From NCBI GenBank assembly GCA_913061095.1, contig CAJXVM010000001.1, positions 310,001 to 374,000 on the forward strand: a stretch of 64,000 nt of DNA. Direction: 5' to 3'. Positions within the stretch are counted from its first letter, which is position 1; each line of letters opens with the position of its first letter. Under the pieces are notes generated by a model, which was given only the letters and a program-made list of their open reading frames with translations, did not search any database and was not told where the DNA came from. Source of the stretch: an uncultured Ignavibacteria bacterium (lineage in GTDB: Bacteria; Bacteroidota; Ignavibacteria; SZUA-365). Positions 55,409-64,000 of the stretch are shown one piece after another. A program made the position numbers and the translations under genes.

Positions 55409-55569
55409 TGGCGTGCGACGGATGACAGCGTACTCATGCATGTAACATACGATTCACGGCATCCGCGGTGTGTCATCCCGGAAGGAAGATTACGAGGTTG
55501 AATGCAGGGAATGCGCGTCAGCTTCGAGGAAGAAAGGTGTATGATTTTCCAGTACAGAAGCCTGGCAGA

Positions 55570-56211
55570 TCAGGAGGGATTATCGAGCAGATCATGATCA
55601 ACTGCGTAGCGAACAATATCCGCAGTCGTTCGCAGCTGAAGCTTTTCCAGGATGCGTGCGCGGTACGTACTGACCGTGCGGGCACTGATCGCGAGCTTCT
55701 CCCCGATGGCCTGGTTTTTCTGTCCGTCGGCAATAAGCATCATCACCTGGAATTCCCTGTCGGAGAGCTGATTGTGCAAATGCTCCGTGGAAGAATGCTC
55801 GACTGCGAACAGAAGATGATCAGCGACGGATGGGGTGATATACCGCCCCCCGCCAAAAATGCGCCGCACTGCATCGACCAGCTCATCCGGAGCAGCGTCC
55901 TTTCTGAGATAGCCGGAAGCGCCGGCACGCAGAGACCGCACCGCGAGGACCTGTTCGGGATGCATTGTCAGCACGAGGATACCTGTATCCGGCGCGCAGG
56001 ATTTCAGATCGTGAATGATGTCCAGACCGCTGCGATCAGGCAGCGAGATATCGAGAAGCAGTACATCGGGAGGATCCTTCCGAACAAGGTCCAGCGCCTC
56101 CGTGGCGGATCCTGCTTCACCGGAAATCGCCATATCAGATTCCAGCGCAAGAATCTTCTTGAGTCCCTCTCGCACAATGGTGTGGTCATCGACCAGCACA
56201 ACCCGGATCAT
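55570..56211 (-). CDS. NarL/LuxR-type response regulator
   Basis: This is a 213-residue response regulator with an N-terminal receiver (Asp8-Asp9, phosphoacceptor Asp54 in LLLDISLPDRSG, Lys104 in YLRKDA). The C-terminal LuxR helix-turn-helix (LSDREFQVMMLIADGQKNQAIGEKLAISARTVSTYRARILEKL, about 147-190) is located here for reference. It is the likely partner of the histidine kinase upstream. GGAGAGAA directly before ATG 56211 fixes the start, and a near-perfect promoter lies about 160 bases upstream. Confidence 0.93.
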   Translation of the reverse strand: MIRVVLVDDHTIVREGLKKILALESDMAISGEAGSATEALDLVRKDPPDVLLLDISLPDRSGLDIIHDLKSCAPDTGILVLTMHPEQVLAVRSLRAGASGYLRKDAAPDELVDAVRRIFGGGRYITPSVADHLLFAVEHSSTEHLHNQLSDREFQVMMLIADGQKNQAIGEKLAISARTVSTYRARILEKLQLRTTADIVRYAVDHDLLDNPS

Positions 56212-56368
56212 TTCTCTCCTCAGGCCGACAGATACCGTCGACGCCGTTGATCTATGATGAAGAATACGGGAAAGCAAGCGTCAGTAACGTCTGCGATGTC
56301 CGAGGGTGATATCAGGCGAATGGACAGTGATCATCACAATGCGGGAGCAGCGACGTTACCTGGGCATC

Positions 56369-56397
56369 ATTATACAAAGACCACAGTGTATAGTCAA
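56369..56397 (-). promoter_or_regulatory. Near-consensus sigma70 promoter of the NarL-type regulator
   Basis: On the minus strand, TTGACT (56397-56392), a spacer of exactly 17 bases, then TATAAT (56374-56369). It matches 11 of 12 consensus bases. It sits in the 237-base gap between the kinase and the regulator, so the regulator is not simply co-transcribed. Confidence 0.8.
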
Positions 56398-56448
56398 CAC
56401 GATTGCGCTCCCGGCCGCATGCTGCCATATCCGTTCATCGTCCGGGAT

Positions 56449-58521
56449 TCAGTTCGGCACATCGACGATGATTCTGGTGCCGCCGCCTTCCACGCTGTGG
56501 ATGGTACACGTTCCGCCGAGCGACTCGGCGCGTTCACGCATGCTGCTGAGCCCGATTCCACCATTCACACCGGGCGCCTGTGCGGGAATGCCCCGCCCGT
56601 CGTCGGCAATTTCAAGGCGCAGCCGGGGGCCTTCGGCCCGCAGTCGCAGCCAGATGGTCCGTGCGCCGGCATGACGGACCGTATTCGTGAGCGCCTCCTG
56701 AACAATGCGGTACAGCGCAAGAGAACTGCGATTGCTGGGCATGGTCTGCAGGTCTTCGATTTCTTCATGAAGTGTCAGTCCGCTTCGCTCAGACATGTCG
56801 CGGACATACTGCCGGAGAGCATCCGGCAGGCCCAGCTGGTCCAGCATTCCGGGCCGCATCTCCCAGGCGATCTGACGCACCTGGTCAATGGTCTGCCGCA
56901 GCAGCGAATTCATTGATTCAATCGCTTCTCCCACCTCTCGCAAATCACACTCCGTCCATTCCCTGTCGTCATTGTCTCGCATGACGCCTGTTCGCAGGAT
57001 GCGCTGCAGCAGGGTCAGATCGATTTTCAGGGCGGTCAGTGACTGCCCGAGCCCGTCATGGATTTCACGCGAGAGATGCAGCCGTTCCTCCTCGCGTACT
57101 TCGTCGAGTCGCTCGGCGAGGGCACGCAGACGCTCGCGGCTGTCGGCGATTTCCCGTTCCGCCTGTTTGCGCTCTGTAATGTCGCGCCAGAAACAGAGCA
57201 GCATGGGCTGTTCACTGATGTCAACCCTGCTGAGACTGACTTCGATGACCGCCTGCTCACCACTGCGGCGCAGGTGAATCCAGTCGAAAACGTTTCGTGT
57301 ACCGACAGCGCTGGCCCGCATGAGACTGCGCGCCTTTGCCTCGGACGGCACGCCGTCCGGCTGCGTCGGCGGAGAAATATCCGCCGGATGCTTCCCGATG
57401 ATGTCCTGCGGTTCGTACCGCAGCATCCGTGCTGCACTCTGATTGCAGGAAACAAAAACGCCGTCTTTAATGAGCAGAATTCCGTCGTTTGCGCGTTCAA
57501 TGAGAATTCGATACCGTTCCTCGCTGGCGCGCAGTGCTTCCTCCGCGCGCACACGTTCGGTCATGTCAAAACCGACGGCCTGGAAGCGCACGATCTTCCC
57601 GTCATCATCGAAAAATGCGCGGTCGGTCCACTGATGAATCACCTCCTTCCCCCTCAGCTGAACGCTGTGCGAATAGGTATAGGAAGGATACGACGGTGTA
57701 AGCGACATGTACGTCTTTCGCACTTCCGCGGCAGCTTCCTCAGAGAGGAAGTCGAGAAAGCGCTTTCCGATGAGTTCCCCCGGCGTCGTGCTGAAGTACT
57801 CCGCATATGCGCGGTTCACATAGGTCAGGGTACTGTCGGTGGTGAACTCGCAAACGAGTGCCGGGAGATCTTCCATCAGTGCGCGGTACCGTTCCTCGCT
57901 CCGCCGCAGTGAATCGACAGCGTGCTCGAGTTCGGTGACATCCTGAACCATGGAGATGAGATGATCGAATGTCCCGTGATCATCGAAGATGGGCGTATTG
58001 AGCCATTCGCAGACGATCGTGCGGCCGCTCTTTGTCAGATTCACGTTCTTCCCGTGCGGCTCCGGATTGCCTTCCATCCAGCTCCTCCGGATATCCTCCA
58101 CGAAGGCGTTCGATGATTCCGGGATGATGCTTCCATACGGACTTTTCCCCTTCAGTTCGTCACTGCTGAAGCCGAACATTTTTTCGGCGGCAGGATTCAG
58201 GTACTGAAAACGGAATTCGCGGTCGGTGACGATGTAGCCGATGGGCATGCGGTCGATGTGCATGCGCAGCTGCGAGAGCACCTCCTCCCGCTCCCTGTGC
58301 CGTCTGCGGTACGCGGAGAACTGTCGCCGCAGGAACAGCAGCAGAAGCAGTGCGGTGAATGACACGAACACCCATCCCTTGATCATGCTCAGTGTCTGCA
58401 GCGACACGTACGGAGCAAGGTAGTCGAACAGCAGCATGTCCGAAAAGAGAATCCAGATCGTGCTGATGGCAAAATACGTGAGCGGAATGGTCCACTCTGG
58501 TTTCCGTTGGAATCGCGACAT
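56449..58521 (-). CDS. Three-PAS NarX-type sensor histidine kinase
   Basis: This is a 690-residue membrane sensor kinase. Two N-terminal helices (PLTYFAISTIWILFSDMLL and GWVFVSFTALLLLLFL) are followed by three PAS domains (roughly residues 90-210, 215-340, 345-460). Then comes a HisKA_3 dimerisation domain with phosphoacceptor His488 (LHLSREIHDGLGQSL) and an HATPase_c domain (VQEALTNTVRHAGA, ADDGRGIPAQA, GIGLSSMRERAESLGG). HisKA_3 kinases phosphorylate NarL-type regulators, which matches the gene downstream. PAS ligand unknown. Confidence 0.93.
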   Translation of the reverse strand: MSRFQRKPEWTIPLTYFAISTIWILFSDMLLFDYLAPYVSLQTLSMIKGWVFVSFTALLLLLFLRRQFSAYRRRHREREEVLSQLRMHIDRMPIGYIVTDREFRFQYLNPAAEKMFGFSSDELKGKSPYGSIIPESSNAFVEDIRRSWMEGNPEPHGKNVNLTKSGRTIVCEWLNTPIFDDHGTFDHLISMVQDVTELEHAVDSLRRSEERYRALMEDLPALVCEFTTDSTLTYVNRAYAEYFSTTPGELIGKRFLDFLSEEAAAEVRKTYMSLTPSYPSYTYSHSVQLRGKEVIHQWTDRAFFDDDGKIVRFQAVGFDMTERVRAEEALRASEERYRILIERANDGILLIKDGVFVSCNQSAARMLRYEPQDIIGKHPADISPPTQPDGVPSEAKARSLMRASAVGTRNVFDWIHLRRSGEQAVIEVSLSRVDISEQPMLLCFWRDITERKQAEREIADSRERLRALAERLDEVREEERLHLSREIHDGLGQSLTALKIDLTLLQRILRTGVMRDNDDREWTECDLREVGEAIESMNSLLRQTIDQVRQIAWEMRPGMLDQLGLPDALRQYVRDMSERSGLTLHEEIEDLQTMPSNRSSLALYRIVQEALTNTVRHAGARTIWLRLRAEGPRLRLEIADDGRGIPAQAPGVNGGIGLSSMRERAESLGGTCTIHSVEGGGTRIIVDVPN

Positions 58522-58637
58522 GCGTCAGGCCTTTGGCGGATTAAAATCGAACGGTGGCCGGATTCGACATTGGTGTGAATACCCGTAAGATACGATGATC
58601 AAGGTATTCCGCAATGGTACGCGCGAACGCACGCGGA

Positions 58638-61238
58638 TCACCGGCGCGCGTGCCTGACGACGAGTTTCCCGAATGCCGTTCGACCGGCGGCCTCGATGCG
58701 TATGATATACACACCGTCGGCAAGATTTCCCGTCTCGAGCACGATACCACGTCTGCCGGCATCCAGCCGTACCTGCCGGATCTCCCGCACCCGGCCGAGT
58801 GCGTCAACCAGCGTCAGGCGGTGCTCCGCCGCCATCGGTGTGCTGACCGGGATGGTCACGACGTTGTCGCAGGGTTGCGGGAAAGCGGTCTCCAGCACCA
58901 GCTCCGAGGGCAGCGCAGCCGGAGCCGCGGCGATGGCCTCGAGCCGCAGCAGTGCCGCCATCCCGGGAGCGAGGTGCGCGCCGAAACTCTCCATTCCTGC
59001 GGCGGCATCAACGACATCCCGTGCCGGTGCCGTGATGCTGTCACCGCTGAGCACGTCGATGACACGCCATCGCTCCGCCCGCGTGGCTCCGCCGCCCAGC
59101 GTCACCGCGATGCGACGGGCCTCGCCATCCCTCACCCGTTTATTGATGAGAAGAACATACATGGCCGTATCGGCGGCGGCGCTGCCGCGGAACACCGCAG
59201 CTTCCGCATAACTGTCTTCGGTGGCATCGTAGCCGTCTTCGCCTGCGGTGCGGATGCGTCGCAGGAGTTCATCCCCCGGCATCCCGAGCTGAAGACGCTC
59301 GATACTCCATGCGCGATCCCAGAAAAGCGGGAACAGCGTATCACCGATGACGCGGAGAAAATCATGATGAAACACCCGCATGCTGTCCCAGAGATTCTCC
59401 CCGTATGCATTGCGCGCGCGCTTGCAGTGATCAAAGGTGAGGAAACCGCGCCCACCGACGTTGAATGGATCGGTGGTGTCGGCCCCCGGAGTACCGCCGA
59501 ATACGTAGTACCAGATGCCCTTCGCACCGTACGCGAGCGCCATGTTCGCCGACAGCCGCAGCTCGTTCGTCGTCGGATCCCGCAGCCACATCAGGTCCGA
59601 AGGAGGATGCCCGGTGGCATCACCGCCGGCGATCCCGTATGCGTAGTTCTGCACACAGGGGATCCAGTCACCCATGGCGCCGTCGGTCCTGCGCTGTTCC
59701 GCGATACGCCGAAAGTGCTCGATGCGGCGGCCCATGCATGCGGTCTGAAACGGAGCACGGTAGTGAAACGCATAGTACCGCTCGTCACCGGGAAGCGGCG
59801 CGCGCCCGTTCCCCTCCGCTCCCATCAGCGTGTACGGATAGGCATACAGCGACTGCAGTGACCGCCGGAACGCATGCATGACCAGTTCGAGTCCGCTGAG
59901 ACCCATCGCCACCGGCAGGTATCGCATCGGGATGCTGCGTCCGTTCGACCGCTCCTCGATGAGATTCGCAACGAACGCCGAAGAGGCGATATTGCCGAGG
60001 CCGCCGATCGACTCCTCGAGCATGACGGCCGCCGGAGCCGGAGCGCGCTCTCCGGCACAGAGCGTATCAACGAAACGCGTGAGAAACTCCCGCGGCGTCG
60101 GATGCCAGTTGGACGGCTGCGCCGGATTGGAGGGATTGAACAACGCATAGGCGATACCGCAGCTCAGACCGATACCATCGACGGCGATGAGGGGACGGCG
60201 GTCATCAAACGGCATGTATTCGAGGAGGAACGGCAATCTGCGCGCGCCCACGTCGGGTACGATGCGCCCACCGCGGTTGATGCCGGAAGCGCGAACCGCG
60301 GTCTCCACACTGTCGCGCAGTCCTTCGCGGAGCCGGACCCGGCCGCTTCCCTCCTCCACTTCCGCGCGGAAAATGTCAAGAAGGAATTCGTGCACCGTGT
60401 CTATGACACCGCCGGCGGAATGAAAATCACTTCCTCGCAACACAAAACGGCCGGCAGTGGAGGCGTCCTCGTCCTCGATGGTGAGGAGAAAAATGGTTGT
60501 GGTATCGTCGGGAATCGCGTCCCCGGCCGGAGTCGCGGCATGCAGGTACTGCAGGCGGAGTGAGAGGTAGTATACGCCATCGCTGCGCATTCCCCCCTCG
60601 AACATCCCGAACTCCGGATGCGACGCGGGAAGCCGGCGCAGCAGCACGCCCCGCGGCATCGCGGTGCATGGATACAGCACGGCATTGTTCCACGGCGTGA
60701 GCGGATATGACGACACGTCGCGGGGCTGCGTGTGGAAGGGCTCGTGGTCGATACAGCGGGCGCCCACCGTGTCGCACATCCGCGGGGATTCGACGTGATA
60801 CATCAGCCGTTCCATCCCGGAGTACGACATGGCGCCGTCGCCGACGCCCCGGTCCGAAAGCACCAGGCTGATTCCGTGCGCGGCCGCCATGCGCCGGATG
60901 CGATGCGTGCCGTCGGAGAACAGCGCGTCGAAGCCGAGCGTCACGCCCGCGAGATCGATGCCGAGATCGCGCAGCTGCTGCCAGCGTTCGAGCGGAATGT
61001 CACCCGGAGCACAGTATCCCGGCGCGGTCTGCGCACCGGAGGACCACTGCAGCCAGCGGCCGCCGTTGGCGGGGATGTTCGGCACCGGGAAGTCCGTGGA
61101 CGGCGCGACGGAACCGGCACCGATGACAAAACGTCCGAGAGAGGATGCGGATGCATCGCGGGTCTGCGCGGACACAGACGCGATACCGAAGACGAGAAAC
61201 GCACAGGAGTATATCAGCGCACCCGGATACCTTTTCAT
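58638..61238 (-). CDS. Secreted protein with T9SS sorting domain, glycosidase-like body
   Basis: This is an exported protein of about 866 residues. After a signal peptide comes a large region without a family I can name. A pattern like LRLSANMALAYGAKGIWYYVFGG suggests a glycoside-hydrolase-type TIM barrel (GH-like), and QWSSGAQTAPGYCAPGD is unusual. The last ~80 residues form a type A T9SS C-terminal sorting domain (FPQPCDNVVTIPVS, LVDALGRVREIRQVRLDAGRRGIVLETGNLADGVYIIRIEA, KLVVRHARR). It is therefore a surface or secreted cargo. Whether the body has enzyme activity is inference. Confidence 0.75.
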   Translation of the reverse strand: MKRYPGALIYSCAFLVFGIASVSAQTRDASASSLGRFVIGAGSVAPSTDFPVPNIPANGGRWLQWSSGAQTAPGYCAPGDIPLERWQQLRDLGIDLAGVTLGFDALFSDGTHRIRRMAAAHGISLVLSDRGVGDGAMSYSGMERLMYHVESPRMCDTVGARCIDHEPFHTQPRDVSSYPLTPWNNAVLYPCTAMPRGVLLRRLPASHPEFGMFEGGMRSDGVYYLSLRLQYLHAATPAGDAIPDDTTTIFLLTIEDEDASTAGRFVLRGSDFHSAGGVIDTVHEFLLDIFRAEVEEGSGRVRLREGLRDSVETAVRASGINRGGRIVPDVGARRLPFLLEYMPFDDRRPLIAVDGIGLSCGIAYALFNPSNPAQPSNWHPTPREFLTRFVDTLCAGERAPAPAAVMLEESIGGLGNIASSAFVANLIEERSNGRSIPMRYLPVAMGLSGLELVMHAFRRSLQSLYAYPYTLMGAEGNGRAPLPGDERYYAFHYRAPFQTACMGRRIEHFRRIAEQRRTDGAMGDWIPCVQNYAYGIAGGDATGHPPSDLMWLRDPTTNELRLSANMALAYGAKGIWYYVFGGTPGADTTDPFNVGGRGFLTFDHCKRARNAYGENLWDSMRVFHHDFLRVIGDTLFPLFWDRAWSIERLQLGMPGDELLRRIRTAGEDGYDATEDSYAEAAVFRGSAAADTAMYVLLINKRVRDGEARRIAVTLGGGATRAERWRVIDVLSGDSITAPARDVVDAAAGMESFGAHLAPGMAALLRLEAIAAAPAALPSELVLETAFPQPCDNVVTIPVSTPMAAEHRLTLVDALGRVREIRQVRLDAGRRGIVLETGNLADGVYIIRIEAAGRTAFGKLVVRHARR

Positions 61239-61335
61239 GCCGATAAAATGCAAGCGATTCGGTCATGGTGCAAGCCATGCAATCCAGAGAATCCACACCC
61301 CGGTGGCCATGGCGGATGAGACAGGAGCAGGCACC

Positions 61336-61364
61336 AAAAAAAAGAGCGCCCCGGCGGAGCGCTC
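61336..61364 (-). terminator. Rho-independent terminator of the cysteine-rich 601-residue gene
   Basis: On the minus strand, the stem GAGCGC/GCGCTC (61364-61359 with 61349-61344, 9-base GC-rich loop) is followed by eight T, 44 bases past the gene's stop. Confidence 0.85.
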
Positions 61365-61407
61365 ATTGTTTTGGATCAGAAGATGTCGCGATCAGCCGTC
61401 GTCCCAA

Positions 61408-63213
61408 TCAGGCGGGCACGGCTGCGCAGGCATGGAGCCGCTGCTCCAGCGCCGTGAGTTCTTCCTTCATCTTCTCACGAACGTGCTCGGCTTCTTCGCG
61501 GATATGCGGGATCATCTCCCGGTAGTAATCGATGCCGTCAAGCAGATTTTCGTAAAACGTTGTGAAGAACGCCTCGGTGTGTGTCGAACCCTCGCGCGCG
61601 TGCTCATCCATGCTCTTCTGAAAATGGTCGATGTACAGGCTGAGCTCCTTGAGAAACATGTTCGGCCGGCGCTTGTCGGTCACAAGGTTGATTCGGCCGT
61701 AAATGTGATCCACCATTTCACGCAGTGAGGCGATGCGCGAGAAATAGGCGAGATTCGGGCCGGGACACACGGCAGAGGTCATGCTCTGCTTGTACAGGGA
61801 AATCGAGTGTTTCGTCAATGCCGAAGCGATGAGTCCTTCACAGAGACATGCCTTGTCGACGATGCGGTCGTAGGCGACACGGAACTCCTCGGGATGCAGA
61901 TATTTTTCCTTGAGTTCGCGGATCTTCTTGTTGATGTAGGTCTTCGATGCCGTGCAGACAGGTTTGTCGGAAAATTCGGTGTTGAAGGATAGGAATTTTT
62001 TCTTGCAGGGACTCCCCGGTTTCCCTTCGGCCGCCTGCTCCAGCTTTTCGCGATCCCGCGCATTGCCGCGCAGATTATTGAACGGCACACCGAGCGGTGA
62101 GATCCCGCTCAAGTAGATATCCTTTTCACCGGCGCGGCTGAGCCGTTCCAGCGTTTCGTCATCGACATTCGTCGCTTCGGGTACGAGCAGGAAGGGACTC
62201 CCCCATCCCACGCTCTGCACGTCATAGTAACGGCGGAGGAATGCGTGTTCCTCGGCTTTCCCAACGCCGCCCTGCACGGTGACATGCATGGGCAGCGCCG
62301 AAGCGCTGATATCGAGTCCGTGCGACAGCAACGCGGGCTGCAGGAGTTCCGCGACGGTCTCGAACAGCTCCGAGCGCCGCGTGCGGAATTCCTCGAGAAT
62401 CGGACCAAGCAGCAGTCCGTCGGTCGCGAAGGCATGGCCGCCGCAGTTGAGTCCCGACTCGATGCGGTACTCCGACACCCAAAGTCCCTTTTTCGCGAGG
62501 AACTTCCCCTGAATCAGTGCCGAGCGGAAATCCGACACTTTGATGACGATACGCTTGCCGAGCGTGCCGTCGGGACGGGGACGCAGGGAATCGAAGCCCG
62601 AGGCATAACTGTACAGGCGGGGATTCATTCCGGCGGAGAAGACCACGGCGCCCTCGGCGCGGCTGTTTGCAAAACCGCGCAGGGCCGCATGGGCGTCGTT
62701 GAACGGCGAAGGCAGGATCGTTCCGTCAGCGGCACGGTTCGCCTTGTCCACCTTTGTCATGATATTCACGTCGATCGAGCCGGGTGTGAGGTCTTCGAGA
62801 AGCTGCGTCTGCAGCCGCGCGACCAGCGCTGCGTCATCCGACGTCGTCATGATGCGGTACAGCGCTTTCTGATCCGAGTCTTCCGGGAGCAGTGCGAAGT
62901 AGCGGTGCAGATCGTCGTTCTTCGCAAAGCCCTCCCGCTTCATGGTCGCGACCTGCTCGCGCACGATGCGGTCCACCATGTCGACATAGGCCGTGACGCG
63001 CCGCGCACGGGCGTCCTCATCGCCGTCCGCGATGGGAGTGTACGTCCAGCCATGCTCAGCAAAGTATCGCTCGCGCAGCTTTTCCAGCAGCGCATCGTCG
63101 ACGATGGATATCACCGAAGAGATGCCGTATTTCGCAACTTTCAGCGGTGTGTCGACCGAGTAGCCGACACCGAGCACGGGGATGTGAAATGTATGATCAG
63201 AGAAAGCGGGCAT
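61408..63213 (-). CDS. Conserved-looking 601-residue cysteine-containing protein, unknown function
   Basis: No family recognised. The N-terminus (PVLGVGYSVDTPLKVAKYGISSVISIVDD) and the segment GLNCGGHAFATDGLLLGPILEEF look like an FMN-binding TIM barrel of the nitronate monooxygenase kind, a weak resemblance. A C-terminal part has cysteines at 403, 420, 456, 458 and 483 (with 257 and 596), of which the CLC pair and the others could hold an Fe-S cluster. The last 120 residues are helical. No signal peptide. It is alone with its own terminator. Treat function as unknown. Confidence 0.7.
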   Translation of the reverse strand: MPAFSDHTFHIPVLGVGYSVDTPLKVAKYGISSVISIVDDALLEKLRERYFAEHGWTYTPIADGDEDARARRVTAYVDMVDRIVREQVATMKREGFAKNDDLHRYFALLPEDSDQKALYRIMTTSDDAALVARLQTQLLEDLTPGSIDVNIMTKVDKANRAADGTILPSPFNDAHAALRGFANSRAEGAVVFSAGMNPRLYSYASGFDSLRPRPDGTLGKRIVIKVSDFRSALIQGKFLAKKGLWVSEYRIESGLNCGGHAFATDGLLLGPILEEFRTRRSELFETVAELLQPALLSHGLDISASALPMHVTVQGGVGKAEEHAFLRRYYDVQSVGWGSPFLLVPEATNVDDETLERLSRAGEKDIYLSGISPLGVPFNNLRGNARDREKLEQAAEGKPGSPCKKKFLSFNTEFSDKPVCTASKTYINKKIRELKEKYLHPEEFRVAYDRIVDKACLCEGLIASALTKHSISLYKQSMTSAVCPGPNLAYFSRIASLREMVDHIYGRINLVTDKRRPNMFLKELSLYIDHFQKSMDEHAREGSTHTEAFFTTFYENLLDGIDYYREMIPHIREEAEHVREKMKEELTALEQRLHACAAVPA

Positions 63214-63421
63214 GCGTATCCTTTCTCGCCTGCGGCAGCGAAACTGCGTCTGACGGTCAAATTCCAGATTTTTCCTATCCCTAAAGTACAGATTGTTTCA
63301 ACGCAAAACACGCCGGGGCGCGAATTTCTGCCCTGCGAATATTTTCATCGCCGGCGATGCGGATGGAAGTTTCCATTCATTCCGAGAGGTCAGATATCCA
63401 GTGATTTCCTGTCAGCGAGAC

Positions 63422-63449
63422 TTGTCAGTGCGGGAAAACCTGTTAATTT
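63422..63449 (+). promoter_or_regulatory. Candidate promoter of the last gene
   Basis: TTGTCA (63422-63427), a 16-base spacer, then TAATTT (63444-63449), 37 bases before ATG 63487. Confidence 0.4.
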
Positions 63450-63486
63450 GAGAGACCTCTCCACTTGTGACACGGGAGCACGTTAC

Positions 63487-64000
63487 ATGCCGACAACCAT
63501 CAGTTTTCTCAGAAACCCGGACTACGGAACGTCCGTTGTGCTTTTTCTTCTTTCGCCCGCGGGGCTGACGTTCGACGCCAAGGAGATCGGCCGGAATCTC
63601 TACGGCAGGCACGATTACGAGATCGAGGCCATCACCATTCCGGGACTCGCGCCGCGCAACGGCTTCCGTTTCTCGGAAATCCCCGTCCACTGGACGGACT
63701 TCCTCGAGCTATCCTTCTCACATGCCGACCATGCCCTGTTCTACATCCCCGGGAAGCAGAGATTTCAGGAAATCTCGAAGGAAAGTCTGCTGCAGCAGAA
63801 TCCCGACCTCTATTCCTTTTCATTTTACCGCTTCACATGTGAGGATTATGTGCCGGAGAAGCGTGAAGAGGAGCGTATCGAGGCCGCAGCGCGCGGCGTG
63901 GCTCCTCCTCCGGCGACGGTCGCGGATGCAAACGCCAAACCTGCGGACACCGCATCGGGCGGAATCATCGCGGAAAAAGTGGACAGATCCGGGAGCAACA
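63487..64000 (+). CDS. Hypothetical protein, N-terminal part (runs off the right edge)
   Basis: No family recognised. About 171 residues are visible. There is no clear signal peptide; residues 1-40 contain a moderately hydrophobic segment (TSVVLFLLSPAGLTF). A mixed alpha/beta region follows to about residue 130, and an Ala/Pro-rich tail starts near the window end (residues ~134-171). A GGGAG lies about 10 bases before the ATG and a promoter candidate just upstream. The truncation prevents a domain call. Confidence 0.6.
   Translation, partial: MPTTISFLRNPDYGTSVVLFLLSPAGLTFDAKEIGRNLYGRHDYEIEAITIPGLAPRNGFRFSEIPVHWTDFLELSFSHADHALFYIPGKQRFQEISKESLLQQNPDLYSFSFYRFTCEDYVPEKREEERIEAAARGVAPPPATVADANAKPADTASGGIIAEKVDRSGSN

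Overview
The window is a gene-dense, GC-rich bacterial chromosome segment with no rRNA, tRNA, insertion sequence, prophage or CRISPR array that I can see. Several features place it in the Bacteroidota/Chlorobi (FCB) group. These are a TonB-dependent receptor with a carboxypeptidase-regulatory-like N-terminal domain, a secreted protein ending in a type IX secretion (T9SS) sorting domain, a DUF4835/PorD-like protein, a PorV-like barrel, and a MlaEFD lipid transport set without an obvious MlaC. The high GC and several promoter-like sites close to the classical -35/-10 pattern suggest a deep branch (Ignavibacteria, Kapabacteria or Rhodothermia-like) rather than a classical low-GC Bacteroidia. This placement is an inference.

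Layout, left to right. 1-817: start of a TonB-dependent receptor. 1406-4827: a tightly overlapping operon of a CstA transporter, a four-helix membrane protein, a small helical protein and an ArsA/Get3-like ATPase. 4909-9024: an SdiA-regulated-like lipoprotein, malate dehydrogenase, MnmA and a PlsC-type acyltransferase. 8990-12061: hpnC-hpnD-hpnE, converting farnesyl diphosphate to squalene. 12213-14106: cysE-cysK for cysteine. 14321-21932: a DUF481 barrel, an Rsm22-like methyltransferase, a glycosyltransferase, a GNAT enzyme, a DPP-IV-type peptidase and a cell-wall amidase. 22043-25461: an ECF sigma factor, an anti-sigma protein that appears fused to an outer-membrane barrel, and a propeller lipoprotein. 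25525-27359: two glycosyltransferases, probably for lipopolysaccharide.

27393-29810 holds a Lon-like AAA protease. 29975-36412 is a tetR-tolC-MFP-RND efflux operon with a clear tandem operator in front of tetR. 36611-43386 holds a Spy-like chaperone, an asparaginase, the DUF4835 and PorV-like pair, an enoyl-CoA hydratase, a polysaccharide-deacetylase-like protein and a DUF5683-like protein. 43409-46927 is a HAD-ABC exporter-NrnA operon. 47015-52818 is one overlapping transcription unit, mlaE-mlaF-mlaD-pfkB-rmlD-like-serS, with a promoter candidate at the front and a terminator behind serS. 52880-54570 holds a YacP/NYN protein and 4-hydroxyphenylpyruvate dioxygenase. 55010-58521 is a phosphorelay: a receiver-only protein, a NarL-type regulator and a three-PAS histidine kinase. 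58638-63213 holds a T9SS cargo protein and a cysteine-rich protein of unknown function. A partial unknown gene runs off the right end.

The best candidates for something undescribed are the CstA/ArsA-like operon, which parallels the E. coli btsT-yjiX-yjiA arrangement with a different NTPase; the anti-sigma/outer-membrane-barrel fusion; and the 601-residue cysteine-rich protein. All functional calls rest on motifs read by eye, and no database search was run.
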